A stretch of DNA of 62,234 bases. Source: an uncultured Arenicella sp. GTDB taxonomy: Bacteria; Pseudomonadota; Gammaproteobacteria; Arenicellales; Arenicellaceae. The notes below the pieces were generated by a model. That model was given only the letters and a program-made list of their open reading frames with translations. It was not told the origin of the DNA and did no database searches. The position numbers and the translations under genes were made by a program. Below, piece by piece: positions 16,744 to 28,503 of the stretch; position 1 is the first letter of the stretch; every line of letters begins with the position of its first letter. The DNA is taken from contig CALJWL010000033.1 of the NCBI GenBank assembly GCA_937974565.1, positions 1 to 62,234 on the forward strand. The letters run 5' to 3'.

Positions 16744-16941
16744 TTAACCGCCTTGCATGGGCGCAACAACTTCGACTACGCAGTATTCTTGCAATACGGT
16801 TTCTGCGCGTTCGGTTTGGGGTATGAAATTATCGTTCATGGCGGTGGCTATGTTCATGTCTGTATAACCTTGCTCAGTGAGCAAACCGTCAAGCGACGTT
16901 TGTTGTGTTTCTATGGTTTGTCCATTCAGGGTGATTTGCAT
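16744..16941 (-). CDS. thiS: Sulfur carrier protein ThiS
   Basis: 65-aa ubiquitin-like protein of normal size. It starts [11 protein letters not shown] and ends in APMQGG, the obligatory C-terminal Gly-Gly that is adenylylated by ThiF and converted to thiocarboxylate. Its first 53 bases overlap the 3' end of thiO in another frame, an unusually long overlap suggesting translational coupling. Confidence 0.93.
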   Translation of the reverse strand: MQITLNGQTIETQQTSLDGLLTEQGYTDMNIATAMNDNFIPQTERAETVLQEYCVVEVVAPMQGG

Positions 16942-17947
16942 CGACTATCTCAGTACAAGGGGTGTTATTGATTAATAAGTCCGCCACGCGACGCGCCAGC
17001 GCTGGCGCGCCCAAATATCCGTGGCGATATAAGCCATTAACGTAAACTCGGTTTCCGTAGCGGCGGATTCTAGGTAAATTATCGTTAAAGGCAGGGCGCA
17101 CATCGACGCCAATTTCAACAATTTCGGCCTCACCAAAAGCAGGGTGTACAGCGTAAGCCGCTGATAACAACTCCAAGATTGAACGTACGGTTGGCTTGCG
17201 TCCATGGTTGGCTTCAATCATGGTTGCGCCTACCATAAACTGATGGTCTGGGCGCGGCACAATATAAAGTGGGTAGCGCGGGTGAAGTAGGCGAATAGGG
17301 CGATTTAGCTCGACTTCGGTTGAATGGATATGAAGCATTTCGCCTTTTACTCCACGCAAATCGTCTAATGAATCGGACGCGGCTAAGCCGCGACAGTCGA
17401 TTTGCCAGTCATACTGGCCGGCCATTTCTTTGATCTCATCATTGGATAGACACTGCTGAGTGTTTAACGACACGCCAAGGTCCGCTAACAGTCGCCACAG
17501 TACTTTTACCGCCAGCCGTGGTTCGATGTGAGCTTCGTCTTTGTAAAATAAACCACTTGTAAAGTGATTTAGATCCGGCTCAAGTTCGATCAGCTGCGTA
17601 CGATCAATGCGTCGACTTTGCTTGGTGAGCCGTTCAAATGAACGCAGCATAACTTGGTCACGAGCCGGTGCAACAACAAGGGTGCCATTAGCGTGGTAAT
17701 GAAGCTCACTGATCGAACTCAATTGCTGCCAAAAGGCCATGCTCTCAAAGCCCAGTTTGCCAATCAAAGGCTCCGCTGTTTCTTGTTCACAAAATGGCGC
17801 TAACATGCCACCTGCCCACCATGAACAGCACTGTTCATCAGGGCCGTTGCTTGCGGTTGTTAAGGTTACGGCACAGCCTGCGGTTTGCAGCGCATGCGCG
17901 CAAGTCAAACCACTAATGCCGCTACCAATTACATGAACAGAGGTCAT
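16889..17947 (-). CDS. thiO: Glycine oxidase ThiO
   Basis: 352-aa FAD-dependent D-amino-acid-oxidase-type enzyme. It oxidises glycine to the imine used by ThiG, the aerobic alternative to ThiH. The dinucleotide-binding motif is VIGSGISGLTCAHALQ. Further blocks are CCSWWAGGMLAPFCE, VKGEMLHI, YIVPRPDHQFMVGATM and the C-terminal FAD loop VNGLYRHGYLGAPALARRVADLL. About 25 extra residues follow the usual end and overlap thiS. The use of ThiO points to an aerobic lifestyle. It starts 22 bases after the thiC stop. Confidence 0.93.
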   Translation of the reverse strand: MTSVHVIGSGISGLTCAHALQTAGCAVTLTTASNGPDEQCCSWWAGGMLAPFCEQETAEPLIGKLGFESMAFWQQLSSISELHYHANGTLVVAPARDQVMLRSFERLTKQSRRIDRTQLIELEPDLNHFTSGLFYKDEAHIEPRLAVKVLWRLLADLGVSLNTQQCLSNDEIKEMAGQYDWQIDCRGLAASDSLDDLRGVKGEMLHIHSTEVELNRPIRLLHPRYPLYIVPRPDHQFMVGATMIEANHGRKPTVRSILELLSAAYAVHPAFGEAEIVEIGVDVRPAFNDNLPRIRRYGNRVYVNGLYRHGYLGAPALARRVADLLINNTPCTEIVDANHPEWTNHRNTTNVA

Positions 17948-17969
17948 TGTTCTTAACTCAAATGACGAA

Positions 17970-20103
<2,134 letters not shown>

Positions 20104-20513
20104 ACTGATAACTATAACATGACATATTCACGAATATAAGAAATTCCCGTATTCTTAGTGATGGAAGTGATAAGGTCTGAGTGTCTTAGGTGCGTTCTGT
20201 TTTTAAATGCCATGAAGACCGATCCGCGGTTCGATGCTGAAAAAGGAGCTGGCCTGGGCTGTGGTGTGTTGGTGATTCTGGGGAGCATGAAAGCGGCGTT
20301 ATTTACAAAGACAATCGCTCAGAGTCGAACAGGGCCAAGAACACCCAAACGCAATGGCTTTAAATAACCACAGAACTCGCAAGCAACCGAGGATATTTCA
20401 CCCGCAGAGTTTGAACAAATGTATTACCATAACCTTGAGTCAGGCAAAGCGGCATGATTCAGGTAAAAATGTGTTCGAACCCTCATTTACACTCTTTAAA
20501 TCAGGATAATCAA
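20104..20513. other. Intergenic region with a possible transposase relic
   Basis: 410 bases between the riboswitch and the lipoprotein gene. Near 20370-20456 one frame, read up to TGA 20454-20456, gives QATEDISPAEFEQMYYHN. This resembles the last residues of IS3-type transposases (S-P-A-x-F-E). It is preceded by an in-frame stop and nothing complete surrounds it. A short open frame at 20158-20367 has no recognisable similarity. A short dyad ATATTC-ac-GAATAT is near 20125-20138. Confidence 0.3.
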
Positions 20514-21206
20514 GTGAAAAATCATACAAAAATTTTAATCGTTCTATTAATAGCTGTTTTTTCTTCGGCTTGCACAACGGCCCCTAAATTGAATCGTACT
20601 TTAGTGCATCAAGAAAAAATTAGAACGGTCAACTTACAAAAATTAGATCAAAACATTAACATTCAATTGTCTGATAACACGACAACGGCTGCGGTTGCTG
20701 GTGGGTTAGTTGGGATATTGGTAGGGGGTGCAATTGACGCAAATATAAACTCTAAACGAAATAAGGCGTTGGAGCCTCTTAGAGAAAAAATTACTGATAT
20801 CGATGTGAATAAGGTTTTGATAAACGCATTGACTCACTACCTATCAGAAGGCAAAGCGTTTAGTAACGATGTTGTTATTGATAGCGAGTATGATAAAGAT
20901 ATCAAAAAGCCATTTCTAGTCCCGATATTAACCCCCAATGTGGTGATTTTAGCGAATTACAGTGGTGTGCGTGTTTCGTTAGCGGTTTCAACTTCACAAA
21001 AGTCGGCGAATAAAAAACAAAACCGCTACAACAGCGTGTACGTCTCGCAACAAGATTTAGATGCCGGTTTGGCTTCTGATAAAGAAACGAGCAAACAGTT
21101 TTGGATGGATAACCCGATTTTGCTAAAGGAAAAAATCGTTGACGGTTTGTATGACGTTTCAAAGCAGTTTGCAGACGATTATAACGCCGAGCAAGATACG
21201 GAATAA
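20514..21206 (+). CDS. Putative lipoprotein
   Basis: 230-aa protein of unknown function. The start is GTG 20514, supported by AGGA eight bases upstream; a start at 20454 would add a non-signal leader. The signal peptide ILIVLLIAVFSSAC gives a type II cleavage site with Cys about residue 20. A glycine-rich segment follows (AAVAGGLVGILVGGAIDANIN, about 70-90), like the glycine-zipper stretches of outer-membrane lipoproteins. The rest is soluble alpha/beta with a C-terminal helix. It is followed by a terminator. I know no close family. Confidence 0.6.
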   Translation: MKNHTKILIVLLIAVFSSACTTAPKLNRTLVHQEKIRTVNLQKLDQNINIQLSDNTTTAAVAGGLVGILVGGAIDANINSKRNKALEPLREKITDIDVNKVLINALTHYLSEGKAFSNDVVIDSEYDKDIKKPFLVPILTPNVVILANYSGVRVSLAVSTSQKSANKKQNRYNSVYVSQQDLDAGLASDKETSKQFWMDNPILLKEKIVDGLYDVSKQFADDYNAEQDTE

Positions 21207-21309
21207 GGCCTTTGATACTAAAAAACGATGGCTTTGCTGCAGCTTTAATTTGAGTTACTTTTTAATGGCCAACTGATTTTTTACGAGCGTAAAAAGGACC
21301 CATCAATGA

Positions 21310-21349
21310 AAAAAGCCCCGTCAATCACTTTCAGAGTGCGGGGCTTTTT
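21310..21349. terminator. Bidirectional Rho-independent terminator
   Basis: The stem aaaaagccccg (21310-21320) pairs with cggggcttttt (21339-21349). A-rich and T-rich flanks let it serve both the lipoprotein gene (+) and the convergent cellulase gene (-). Confidence 0.93.
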
Positions 21350-21405
21350 AGTATTACGTGACTCAGGCGGTGTGAATCAATCGCTCGAGTCGCGCGTTTG
21401 TGGTG

Positions 21406-24400
21406 CTAGTTACATATATCTCCTGTTACGGTAGCCACTTCAGCGGCACTGCCACTAGCTTTGGTCCCTTGGACCCCAAAGCTACGTGTTTGCCCTGGTT
21501 GAATGATGGTGTTCCAACCTAAGGGTGTGGCGGTATATGGGTTGCTGCCAGTCACGTTGGCGTTCCAGCCATCGGTACGAGCATTGCCTGCACTATATTG
21601 CCAACTTACTTCCCAACCATTAACCGGTTCTGTGCTGGTGTTGGTCAAGTGAATCTCAGCCACAAAGCCGGTATCCCATTGGTTTTGCAGTATGTATTCA
21701 CACTCTACACCGCCGCCGCCAACGACCTCTTGCTCAACGGTAACGGTTTTTGTGATTGACGCGGAGTCTTGTCCATCATTCACAGTTAAGACAACCGAGT
21801 AAGTGCCGTCGGTTGCATACGTATGATTGACTGTACTCCCAGTGTCCGAGGTACCGTCACCAAAATCCCAGTTGTAACTTAAGGCTTGTGGACCATTGTC
21901 TGGATCGTTTGATGCTCCGCCATTAAAACTGGCACTGAGATCATTCGTATTAACACTGAAATCCGCTGTCGGCGGAACGTTAACCGTGCCTGTAACAGAA
22001 TTGAGAGTGATGGAGTCACTTACGCCTAAGTTGTTGCCATTGGCATCTAACGCTTCAATATTTACCGTGAAGTTACCCGTTGAATTTGGGGCACTGAGTT
22101 CGATGGTATTGGTGGTGATGTTACTGGCAACAATCGTTCCGGCTACTCGCACATTCACAGCAGCAACGTTGGACTTAGTAAAGTTTAACGTAAAGCCTGC
22201 CCCTGCACTGACTGAACTCTCGTTCGATGGTGAGGTAATGTTAACGGTTGGAATAATCTCAGCTTCAACGGAAATGCTGACCGTTGCTGGGTCGGATTCG
22301 CCGCCTTGGTTATCGGTAACCGTAAACTCGAAACTGTCTGACCCTGAAAAGCCGGTATTGGGTGTATAGGTGCGTGTTTCCCCAGACGAGGTTAGCGTAC
22401 CGCTGGTCGGTTCCCTGGTAATGTCACGGCTGGCAATAGTGCCATCGCTGTCGGTACCAGCTAAGGTAACCGTTACAGGAGTTTGAAATGCCGTGCTTAC
22501 ATTTGAAGCAAGCGCATTTGGTAGGCAGTTAATACCCGATGCAGCACCACAGCTTGGTCCAGGCTCATTCCCAGATAATAAACCTTCAGGTCCATAAACG
22601 GGTATGTTATCGGCATTTACACCGAACTCTTCGGATGTGGTTGCGTAAGCTGGGTCCCAAGAAGGGTCGTTAGAACTGTCCCACTGCAAGGGGCTTGAGT
22701 TGGGTAAACTTAGACGAAATTGCACTTCTTTACGAAATTCCGATTGACCGCCCGGGTAGATCACCACGTTGTCAAATCGAACTTCAAGATAATAAATATT
22801 ATCGTTAGGGTTACCCCAAGGTTGCAGGTTTGAAATACCAGAGCCTTGATTGAATCCCGAGGTTATCAGGATGTCAGACGCTGTCAGGCCGGTGCCTTGC
22901 AGTTCGCTTAAGTCGATAAAATAGCGGAAAAATAAGTCATCACGAGCTTGTGCAGGCGCCGTACTCTTGTTTTGAATAACGGCTTTGATTTCCACAAAAA
23001 GGTCATCGGCGCGATTTAATTGAGCGCCAACAATATACTCTTCGAACGGACCTTCGGCTGGTGGAAACTGCGAATCAGCAAGAGGTTCTCCACCGTATGT
23101 GCCGTACAGTGCGGCTACCGCACCGTTAAAACCAGCGTTATAGTCGGTGGCAACTTCGTTTCTTCTAAAGTCACTTCGATCATCCTCATAGTCAAAGTCA
23201 TCCGCTGTTTCTGGGCCGCCAACAACCGCGCCAAAAAGAATATGGCGTTGTTGCTCAGGTATCTCTTCACTGCGTAACCAAGAGCCATGAGCGGTACGAT
23301 GATGTACGTTGAGCGGAGGGTTGTTACCAAAACCAACCACGTAGCTGCTGTTGCGCGGATTATTGCCTAAAATATAGTCGATTTGAAATTTGCCAAAGTC
23401 GTGATATTTAGTGTGGTTAGTACTTCCTTGAGGGAAGTCATCGGCGTAGAAAAGTGATAAAAACGCCATGTTTGCTGCGTATCGCGCTGTGCCCCAGCCA
23501 TTAAATCGGTCAACCACGACTAATCCTGCGGGTGTTTTTAATCCTCCAGTGGGGCTAATCCAGTGATCTAACCAGCGTTGAGCGTCTTGATGGTATTGAT
23601 TGTCTCCCAGTAAACGCGCTGCCAATACGTAAACGCCATAGGCTTTGTCATTCCAACCTTGCCCCCATGTGAAAACGGGCTCTTCAGAATTTTCTTCTGT
23701 GCCCATTAATGGGTAAAATTCATTGAATCGAGTTAAATACTGGTTGTCGCCGGTGGCACGATACAACCACAATGCCCCCCAGGCCATTTCGTCCCAATAT
23801 AAACCGAAATTGGAGTTGTAAAAATCCTTCGCATCGGTGATGCAGTTTGCGTAGCCGTTTTCCTTTCCATCGGTGCCAACAGTTGCCAATGCTAGGTCAT
23901 AAAGTTCTCTTGCGTGGCGAATGAGTTCATTGGCGTAACTCGAATCGTCTGGTTGAAACACCAGTGCGGATGCGGCCATCGCTGCTGCGGTTTCTGAGGC
24001 CAGATCTGGGCCTTTGCAATTAAGATCAATTTTGGCAGAGACACGATCATCACGGGTATGTTGGTCGATTACCTCGGCCGGCACCCAAAAAGCGTGGTCT
24101 CGACCGCCTAGGCCAACTTGGCCGTAGAACTCGTTTGGCGTGGGGTGTGCGGCAATAAAGTAATCGTTTACATAACGAAGGTTATTTTTAAATTCATCGA
24201 ACTGACCAGCGTCTATCATGGCTTGTCGATAGTCCACACCGCCCCAGGCCAGCATGGTGGCTGAAGACGACATTGCAAAACCAAATTTTACGTGATCGCC
24301 AGCATCGAACCAACCGCCGGACAAGTCCAAACCGACGTCTTCACCGTCGTTTAAGACCGAGTCTCCGCGCCATGGTACTCGGTTCCAGCTGGGTAGCTGG

Positions 24401-24531
24401 CCGGCCTGTTGGGCTTCGTAAAAGTAGAGGGATTTCTGCAACGCTTCGCCATAAGAAAAACTCTGAGCAGAGGCGTTAGGTAGAGTGAATAGGGCAGCCA
24501 AAAAGGCAAAGGCCCGAAGTAGGGGTTTCAT
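21406..24531 (-). CDS. Modular GH9 endoglucanase (GH9-CBM3c-Ig-like-PKD-CBM2)
   Basis: 1041-aa secreted cellulase. ATG 24531 is chosen because GGAGACC precedes it and a signal peptide follows (cleavage after NASA, residue 22). Residues 25-485 are a GH9 domain: catalytic base pair Asp76/Asp79 in WFDAGDH, HHRTAHGS (His410/411) and general acid Glu459 in RRNEVATDYNAGFNGA. About 495-650 is a CBM3c-like module, which in family 9 makes the enzyme processive. Then come a cadherin/Ig-like repeat (about 680-770), another Ig-like domain, a PKD domain with YNWDFGDGTSD (about 860-945) and a C-terminal CBM2 (about 950-1041, LQNQWDTGFVAEI and W-rich). It is monocistronic; a symporter and a dehydrogenase operon follow divergently. 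Confidence 0.93.
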   Translation of the reverse strand: MKPLLRAFAFLAALFTLPNASAQSFSYGEALQKSLYFYEAQQAGQLPSWNRVPWRGDSVLNDGEDVGLDLSGGWFDAGDHVKFGFAMSSSATMLAWGGVDYRQAMIDAGQFDEFKNNLRYVNDYFIAAHPTPNEFYGQVGLGGRDHAFWVPAEVIDQHTRDDRVSAKIDLNCKGPDLASETAAAMAASALVFQPDDSSYANELIRHARELYDLALATVGTDGKENGYANCITDAKDFYNSNFGLYWDEMAWGALWLYRATGDNQYLTRFNEFYPLMGTEENSEEPVFTWGQGWNDKAYGVYVLAARLLGDNQYHQDAQRWLDHWISPTGGLKTPAGLVVVDRFNGWGTARYAANMAFLSLFYADDFPQGSTNHTKYHDFGKFQIDYILGNNPRNSSYVVGFGNNPPLNVHHRTAHGSWLRSEEIPEQQRHILFGAVVGGPETADDFDYEDDRSDFRRNEVATDYNAGFNGAVAALYGTYGGEPLADSQFPPAEGPFEEYIVGAQLNRADDLFVEIKAVIQNKSTAPAQARDDLFFRYFIDLSELQGTGLTASDILITSGFNQGSGISNLQPWGNPNDNIYYLEVRFDNVVIYPGGQSEFRKEVQFRLSLPNSSPLQWDSSNDPSWDPAYATTSEEFGVNADNIPVYGPEGLLSGNEPGPSCGAASGINCLPNALASNVSTAFQTPVTVTLAGTDSDGTIASRDITREPTSGTLTSSGETRTYTPNTGFSGSDSFEFTVTDNQGGESDPATVSISVEAEIIPTVNITSPSNESSVSAGAGFTLNFTKSNVAAVNVRVAGTIVASNITTNTIELSAPNSTGNFTVNIEALDANGNNLGVSDSITLNSVTGTVNVPPTADFSVNTNDLSASFNGGASNDPDNGPQALSYNWDFGDGTSDTGSTVNHTYATDGTYSVVLTVNDGQDSASITKTVTVEQEVVGGGGVECEYILQNQWDTGFVAEIHLTNTSTEPVNGWEVSWQYSAGNARTDGWNANVTGSNPYTATPLGWNTIIQPGQTRSFGVQGTKASGSAAEVATVTGDICN

Positions 24532-25376
24532 GATATTAGGTCTCCTGCATCGCGTTTTGTACACGGTTTATTTCTTGTAGACCGCTTTTCTAGCGCGTAT
24601 GCGCGTCTAACGGTCGCGGTAATGGTTTGCTCGAACCGATGTTTCTGTGCGTCTGAATCTGCGTTCAGTGATGGCACATTTTGCCGCGGCGCTAATGCAC
24701 TACAACAAAGCAACATTGGGTGGCAAACTCGGCCCCAAAAGTTTCGTGTTTTGGCCAGTTACGCCCTAAACATAACCTTACCATTTCCTTCAGCGAACTG
24801 CGGTACTACACCATATTGTCCAAACTAGGTGCGTGACGGGTGAGCGCTGCTCGTGCTGTTTCTCAGCCGTTGATAACACTGAAACTGACATTCATGCTAA
24901 CCTCATTAATGATTGACTTCAACTTAATTGTGGACACTCATCCAGCATCTTTATTGATCAATGGTGTTTTTAATCGGCAGGGTGACGCGAAAATGGCGTG
25001 AAGAGGAGCGTGAAAAAAAATTGACTTCAGAACAACAAAATGAACAAAAGCGTCATTCTTAAATTTGTCGTCTTAAAGCCGTTTGTTTTGTGAGGCTGAG
25101 TCGACGATGAGTTTTATTCACAAAATCAATGTAAATTTATATTACGTTCACTGTGAAGCTTACAGTGCCTATAAGGCGTTGGTGCTTATAACGCCGAAAC
25201 TGATGCTCCAATTGTGCCTTCAGTCGTTGTCCAAACAGACCAAAGCTTCTATTTTTTATTACATGATGGTGAGTACCGTGGCATCCGACTCTTTTTGGCC
25301 GAGTTATCGGCAACACGACTGCACATTTGAGTGATGTGATTAATCACGCCTGTATTAACGTACTAAAATAGAAATA
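24532..25376. other. Long intergenic region between divergent cellulase and symporter genes
   Basis: 845 bases with no supported gene. There is one highly charged 33-codon frame (24961-25062, RKWREEEREKK) without an RBS, and an unremarkable open frame at 25083-25334. It must carry both promoters. I found no clear catabolite-repressor or CelR-like dyad. Confidence 0.4.
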
Positions 25377-26789
25377 ATGGAAAAAGCACAAATAGTATTA
25401 ATCACGTTAGTGATCTATAAATTATTACTGATCAGTATTGGGTTTTGGGCGTCAAAAAGCACCCAAAGTGGTGATGACTTTTTTCTCGGTGGGCGAGGGC
25501 TGGGGCCGGTGGTCGCAGCGCTTAGCTATTCCTCCAGTGCGGCCTCGGCGTGGGTGCTTTTAGGTTTAACGGGCATTGCCTATGCTTATGGTTTGTCCAC
25601 CATCTGGGTGGCCTTTGGCTCTATAAGTTCAATGTTGGTTACTTGGTTTTGGGTTGCCCCCAGATTAATGCGTTTCAGTCGTGAACATAACCATATTACA
25701 TTGACTGAGGTGATTGCTCATAAAGAAGAGGGGCGATTGAGAGTGTGCATTGTTGGGCTTTGTTCCTTCATCATTGTTGCGTCTTTTACGCTTTATGTGG
25801 CGGCGCAATTTCAGGGCGCTGGCCGCACTTTCGCCAGTAGTTTCGGGATGTCGATTGAAAGTAGTATTGTTTTAGGTGCCTTGGTTATTATGTTTTACAC
25901 GTTGCTTGGAGGGTTCTGGGCGGTGAGCATGACCGATGCTTTACAAGGGTTGTTGATGGCGTTGGCGGCCATTGCAATGCCAATAGCCGCGTATATTCAG
26001 GTAGGTGGTATTGACGAGTTGCTGACTGGTTTAGCGTTGATTGGCGATCAGAGTCAACTCAGTTTCACAGCGGCTAATGTTGGTTTATTCGCTATTGGTG
26101 TGGTTGTTGGCGGATTAGCGATTGGTTTTGGTACTTATGGGCAACCGCATTTAATGGCTCGCATTATGGCTTTACGTGATGAGAAAGCCATGCGTCAAGC
26201 CAGATTAATTACGGTTGTTTGGTATCTTGTGGTGTTCCTGGGTATGTGGTTTGTTGGATTGTCTGGCCACGTCTTACATACCGGCTTAGAAAACCCTGAG
26301 CAAATCTTTTTTACCATGTTGGACGGTTTATTTCCAACCGTGGTCAGTGCCGTATTTCTTGCGGCGGTATTGTCGGCGATTATGTCCACTGCGGACAGCC
26401 AATTGTTATCGGCGGCGGCCTCAATGGTTAATGATTTAGGTTGGGGTGGTTCTGATTCAAAGCGCATGTTACTCGTGTCACGATTGACTATTGTTGGTTT
26501 GGTGGCGGCGTCTGTCGTGGTTGCTGTATTTTTACCCGATAAAATATTCAACCGAGTGTTGTTTGCATGGATGGCATTAGGCGCGGCCTTTGGCCCAGTT
26601 CTATTTTTTCGTTTAGCGGGGGTAGCGCTAAGGCCCGTTGGCGTTATTTTGTCTATTTTATTGGGCTTTTTTGGCACGGTCGCTTTATCTTTTCAGCCCA
26701 ATGCACCAGGCGATATTATTGAACGGTTGTTACCATTCGTTGTTGCTAGCCTCTGTTTGTTTTTCTTCAAACGGCCTGCACGCTGGTAG
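25377..26789 (+). CDS. Sodium:solute symporter (SSS family, PutP-like)
   Basis: 470-aa inner-membrane protein with about 13 hydrophobic helices. N-terminal FFLGGRGLGPVVAALSYSSSAASAWVLLGLTG holds the SSS signature and unwound helix 1 region. The segment FGTYGQPHLMARIMAL and the helix-8 region VFLAAVLSAIMSTADSQLLSAAASMVND, with the Ser/Thr sodium-ligand positions (S-T-A-D-S-Q-L), are as in PutP/PanF. The substrate is undetermined; sequence phrasing is nearest proline/pantothenate-type transporters. Its position between a cellulase and a sugar-type dehydrogenase could mean uptake of a hydrolysis product, but this is only context. Confidence 0.85.
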   Translation: MEKAQIVLITLVIYKLLLISIGFWASKSTQSGDDFFLGGRGLGPVVAALSYSSSAASAWVLLGLTGIAYAYGLSTIWVAFGSISSMLVTWFWVAPRLMRFSREHNHITLTEVIAHKEEGRLRVCIVGLCSFIIVASFTLYVAAQFQGAGRTFASSFGMSIESSIVLGALVIMFYTLLGGFWAVSMTDALQGLLMALAAIAMPIAAYIQVGGIDELLTGLALIGDQSQLSFTAANVGLFAIGVVVGGLAIGFGTYGQPHLMARIMALRDEKAMRQARLITVVWYLVVFLGMWFVGLSGHVLHTGLENPEQIFFTMLDGLFPTVVSAVFLAAVLSAIMSTADSQLLSAAASMVNDLGWGGSDSKRMLLVSRLTIVGLVAASVVVAVFLPDKIFNRVLFAWMALGAAFGPVLFFRLAGVALRPVGVILSILLGFFGTVALSFQPNAPGDIIERLLPFVVASLCLFFFKRPARW

Positions 26790-27047
26790 TTTTAATGTCT
26801 TGGTTTTGGCAATTTACGTTGCATCAAATTTGCTAAAGTTTGTTTGACTAGCTCGAATTGAACGACAGCAAATAATGCCGTTTATTAACACGAAGGAATG
26901 TGCCTCTGACAAAGTTGTCTGCCTGTCTTAACGACTAATTGATGCTGACTCACGAGCAGTGTAAGGACATGTAATATTTTTGATCCTTACTCTGTAGGAA
27001 CATGGTACGCATCAACGATTTTATAAACATTGAAACGGAGTAATTTT

Positions 27048-28493
27048 ATGTTTGAATATTTTTCTCTTGAACGCCGATTGCGGATCGCTGTTGGCATGCT
27101 GATGTTGCCTTTTATGCTCAGCGCGTGCAGCAATTCTGAAACGGTGACCAACGCTAAAAGCAACGATACTTCAGCGTCACACATAGAGATATCAAGTGCG
27201 ATTAATCAACCGACTGAATTGAATGCCAACAAGGCCGGTGAACATATTCCAGAGGGGCGTGACATTGCTCTCAGCCCAGACCTACCGATTGCCGAAACGG
27301 TAACACCGCCAATCACAATTAAGTCAATACAACATGCTTTTGATGTGTTTTCATGGGAATCGTTTATTGCGCTCAATTGGCCTGCCGGAGCCAATGGTGA
27401 AGCCGATACCTCGGTCACTATTGGCGATAAACCTAGAGCAATGACGGTATGGCAAAACTACAAGGAAAGCCGAGATATTTTTATGCCAAATGGCGCTACC
27501 CCGCCGGGTTGGGATGAGCCTGTGTTACCGCCGAATGAGTGTGACGCTAAAGGCGATAAACCGGTATTGATGCAAGCCGGTAAAACACCCAATGTGCTGG
27601 ATGAAAGCGGCGAGCCATTTAAGACGGGCCCGTTGATTGACCAGCATGGGCAATACACCCGTTATGAAATTCTAACCAATGAAATCATGTTCGACTATAT
27701 CCTCGACAATGCATTGTATAGCAAAGCGGGGCAGGCGGCGTTTGGCAAAGAGGCTGATTTCCCGATCAGCCAGAAGGCGAGTACAGATTCCAGTGGTAAT
27801 AGCACCGAAGCCAAGTGGGGGTCTATTATGGTAAAAGCCGCATGGATGGTGATGAACGAAGAGCATGATCAATCCAAGTTTCACGTCAGCGATGCGTATG
27901 TTTACAACAACCCAAGTGAGAATGCCGGTGTGCAACCGGCCTGTGAATTAGAAAAAGTGGGGTTGGTTGGTTTGCATATTGCGACCAAGGTGGATGGCAG
28001 TCCGCAATGGGCATGGTCGACTTTTGAACACGTAGATAATGCGCCTACTCAAGGGGAGAAACCAAGCAAAGAAAACTACAACTACTACCAGGTTGATTGC
28101 GATGACTGTACCGCAATTAACACCCCACCGGATCGACCTTGGGACCCGGCCATACCGTATACCAAACCGAGCCAAATTGAACGTGTCATTCCTATTGATA
28201 GTGCCACAAAAGCGCTTAACAAGCGGTACCACGATGCGTTAGCTCAAGCTGTGCCCGACTCAGTGTGGGTTAATTACGAATTGGTGAGTACACAATGGCC
28301 GACCGACGCCAACAGCATCACGGACCCAACAGGAGCGCCGGCACCGGCATTTTTGGCTAACACCACACTTGAAACTTACATTCAGGGAAACGTACGCCAA
28401 ACGTCGTCAAGCTGCATTCAGTGTCATAACAACGCGACTGAAACTAACGGTTTGTTTTCTGATTTTACTTATCTATTGCAACGAGCAGAATAG
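27048..28493 (+). CDS. Haem-binding lipoprotein, cytochrome c subunit of a GMC dehydrogenase
   Basis: 481-aa precursor. ATG 27048 follows CGGAG; the TTG six codons earlier is unlikely. The signal peptide VGMLMLPFMLSAC is lipoprotein type (Cys about residue 28). A long extracytoplasmic domain follows, with FDVFSWESFIALNWPA and VMNEEHDQSKFHV. A single C-x-x-C-H haem motif lies near the C-terminus (SSSCIQCHNNATETNG). The next two genes encode a small subunit and a GMC flavoprotein, so it probably passes electrons from the FAD subunit to the respiratory chain in the periplasm. The overall fold outside the haem site is not one I can name. Confidence 0.65.
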   Translation: MFEYFSLERRLRIAVGMLMLPFMLSACSNSETVTNAKSNDTSASHIEISSAINQPTELNANKAGEHIPEGRDIALSPDLPIAETVTPPITIKSIQHAFDVFSWESFIALNWPAGANGEADTSVTIGDKPRAMTVWQNYKESRDIFMPNGATPPGWDEPVLPPNECDAKGDKPVLMQAGKTPNVLDESGEPFKTGPLIDQHGQYTRYEILTNEIMFDYILDNALYSKAGQAAFGKEADFPISQKASTDSSGNSTEAKWGSIMVKAAWMVMNEEHDQSKFHVSDAYVYNNPSENAGVQPACELEKVGLVGLHIATKVDGSPQWAWSTFEHVDNAPTQGEKPSKENYNYYQVDCDDCTAINTPPDRPWDPAIPYTKPSQIERVIPIDSATKALNKRYHDALAQAVPDSVWVNYELVSTQWPTDANSITDPTGAPAPAFLANTTLETYIQGNVRQTSSSCIQCHNNATETNGLFSDFTYLLQRAE

Positions 28494-28503
28494 GAGAGAC
28501 CAT

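Noticed and set aside
24961-25062. 33-codon highly charged frame in the long intergenic region
   Set aside because: No RBS, no recognisable family and charged low-complexity sequence; too weak to call.
25083-25334. 83-codon frame before the symporter gene
   Set aside because: Cys/Tyr/Leu-rich without any recognisable motif or RBS; probably chance.
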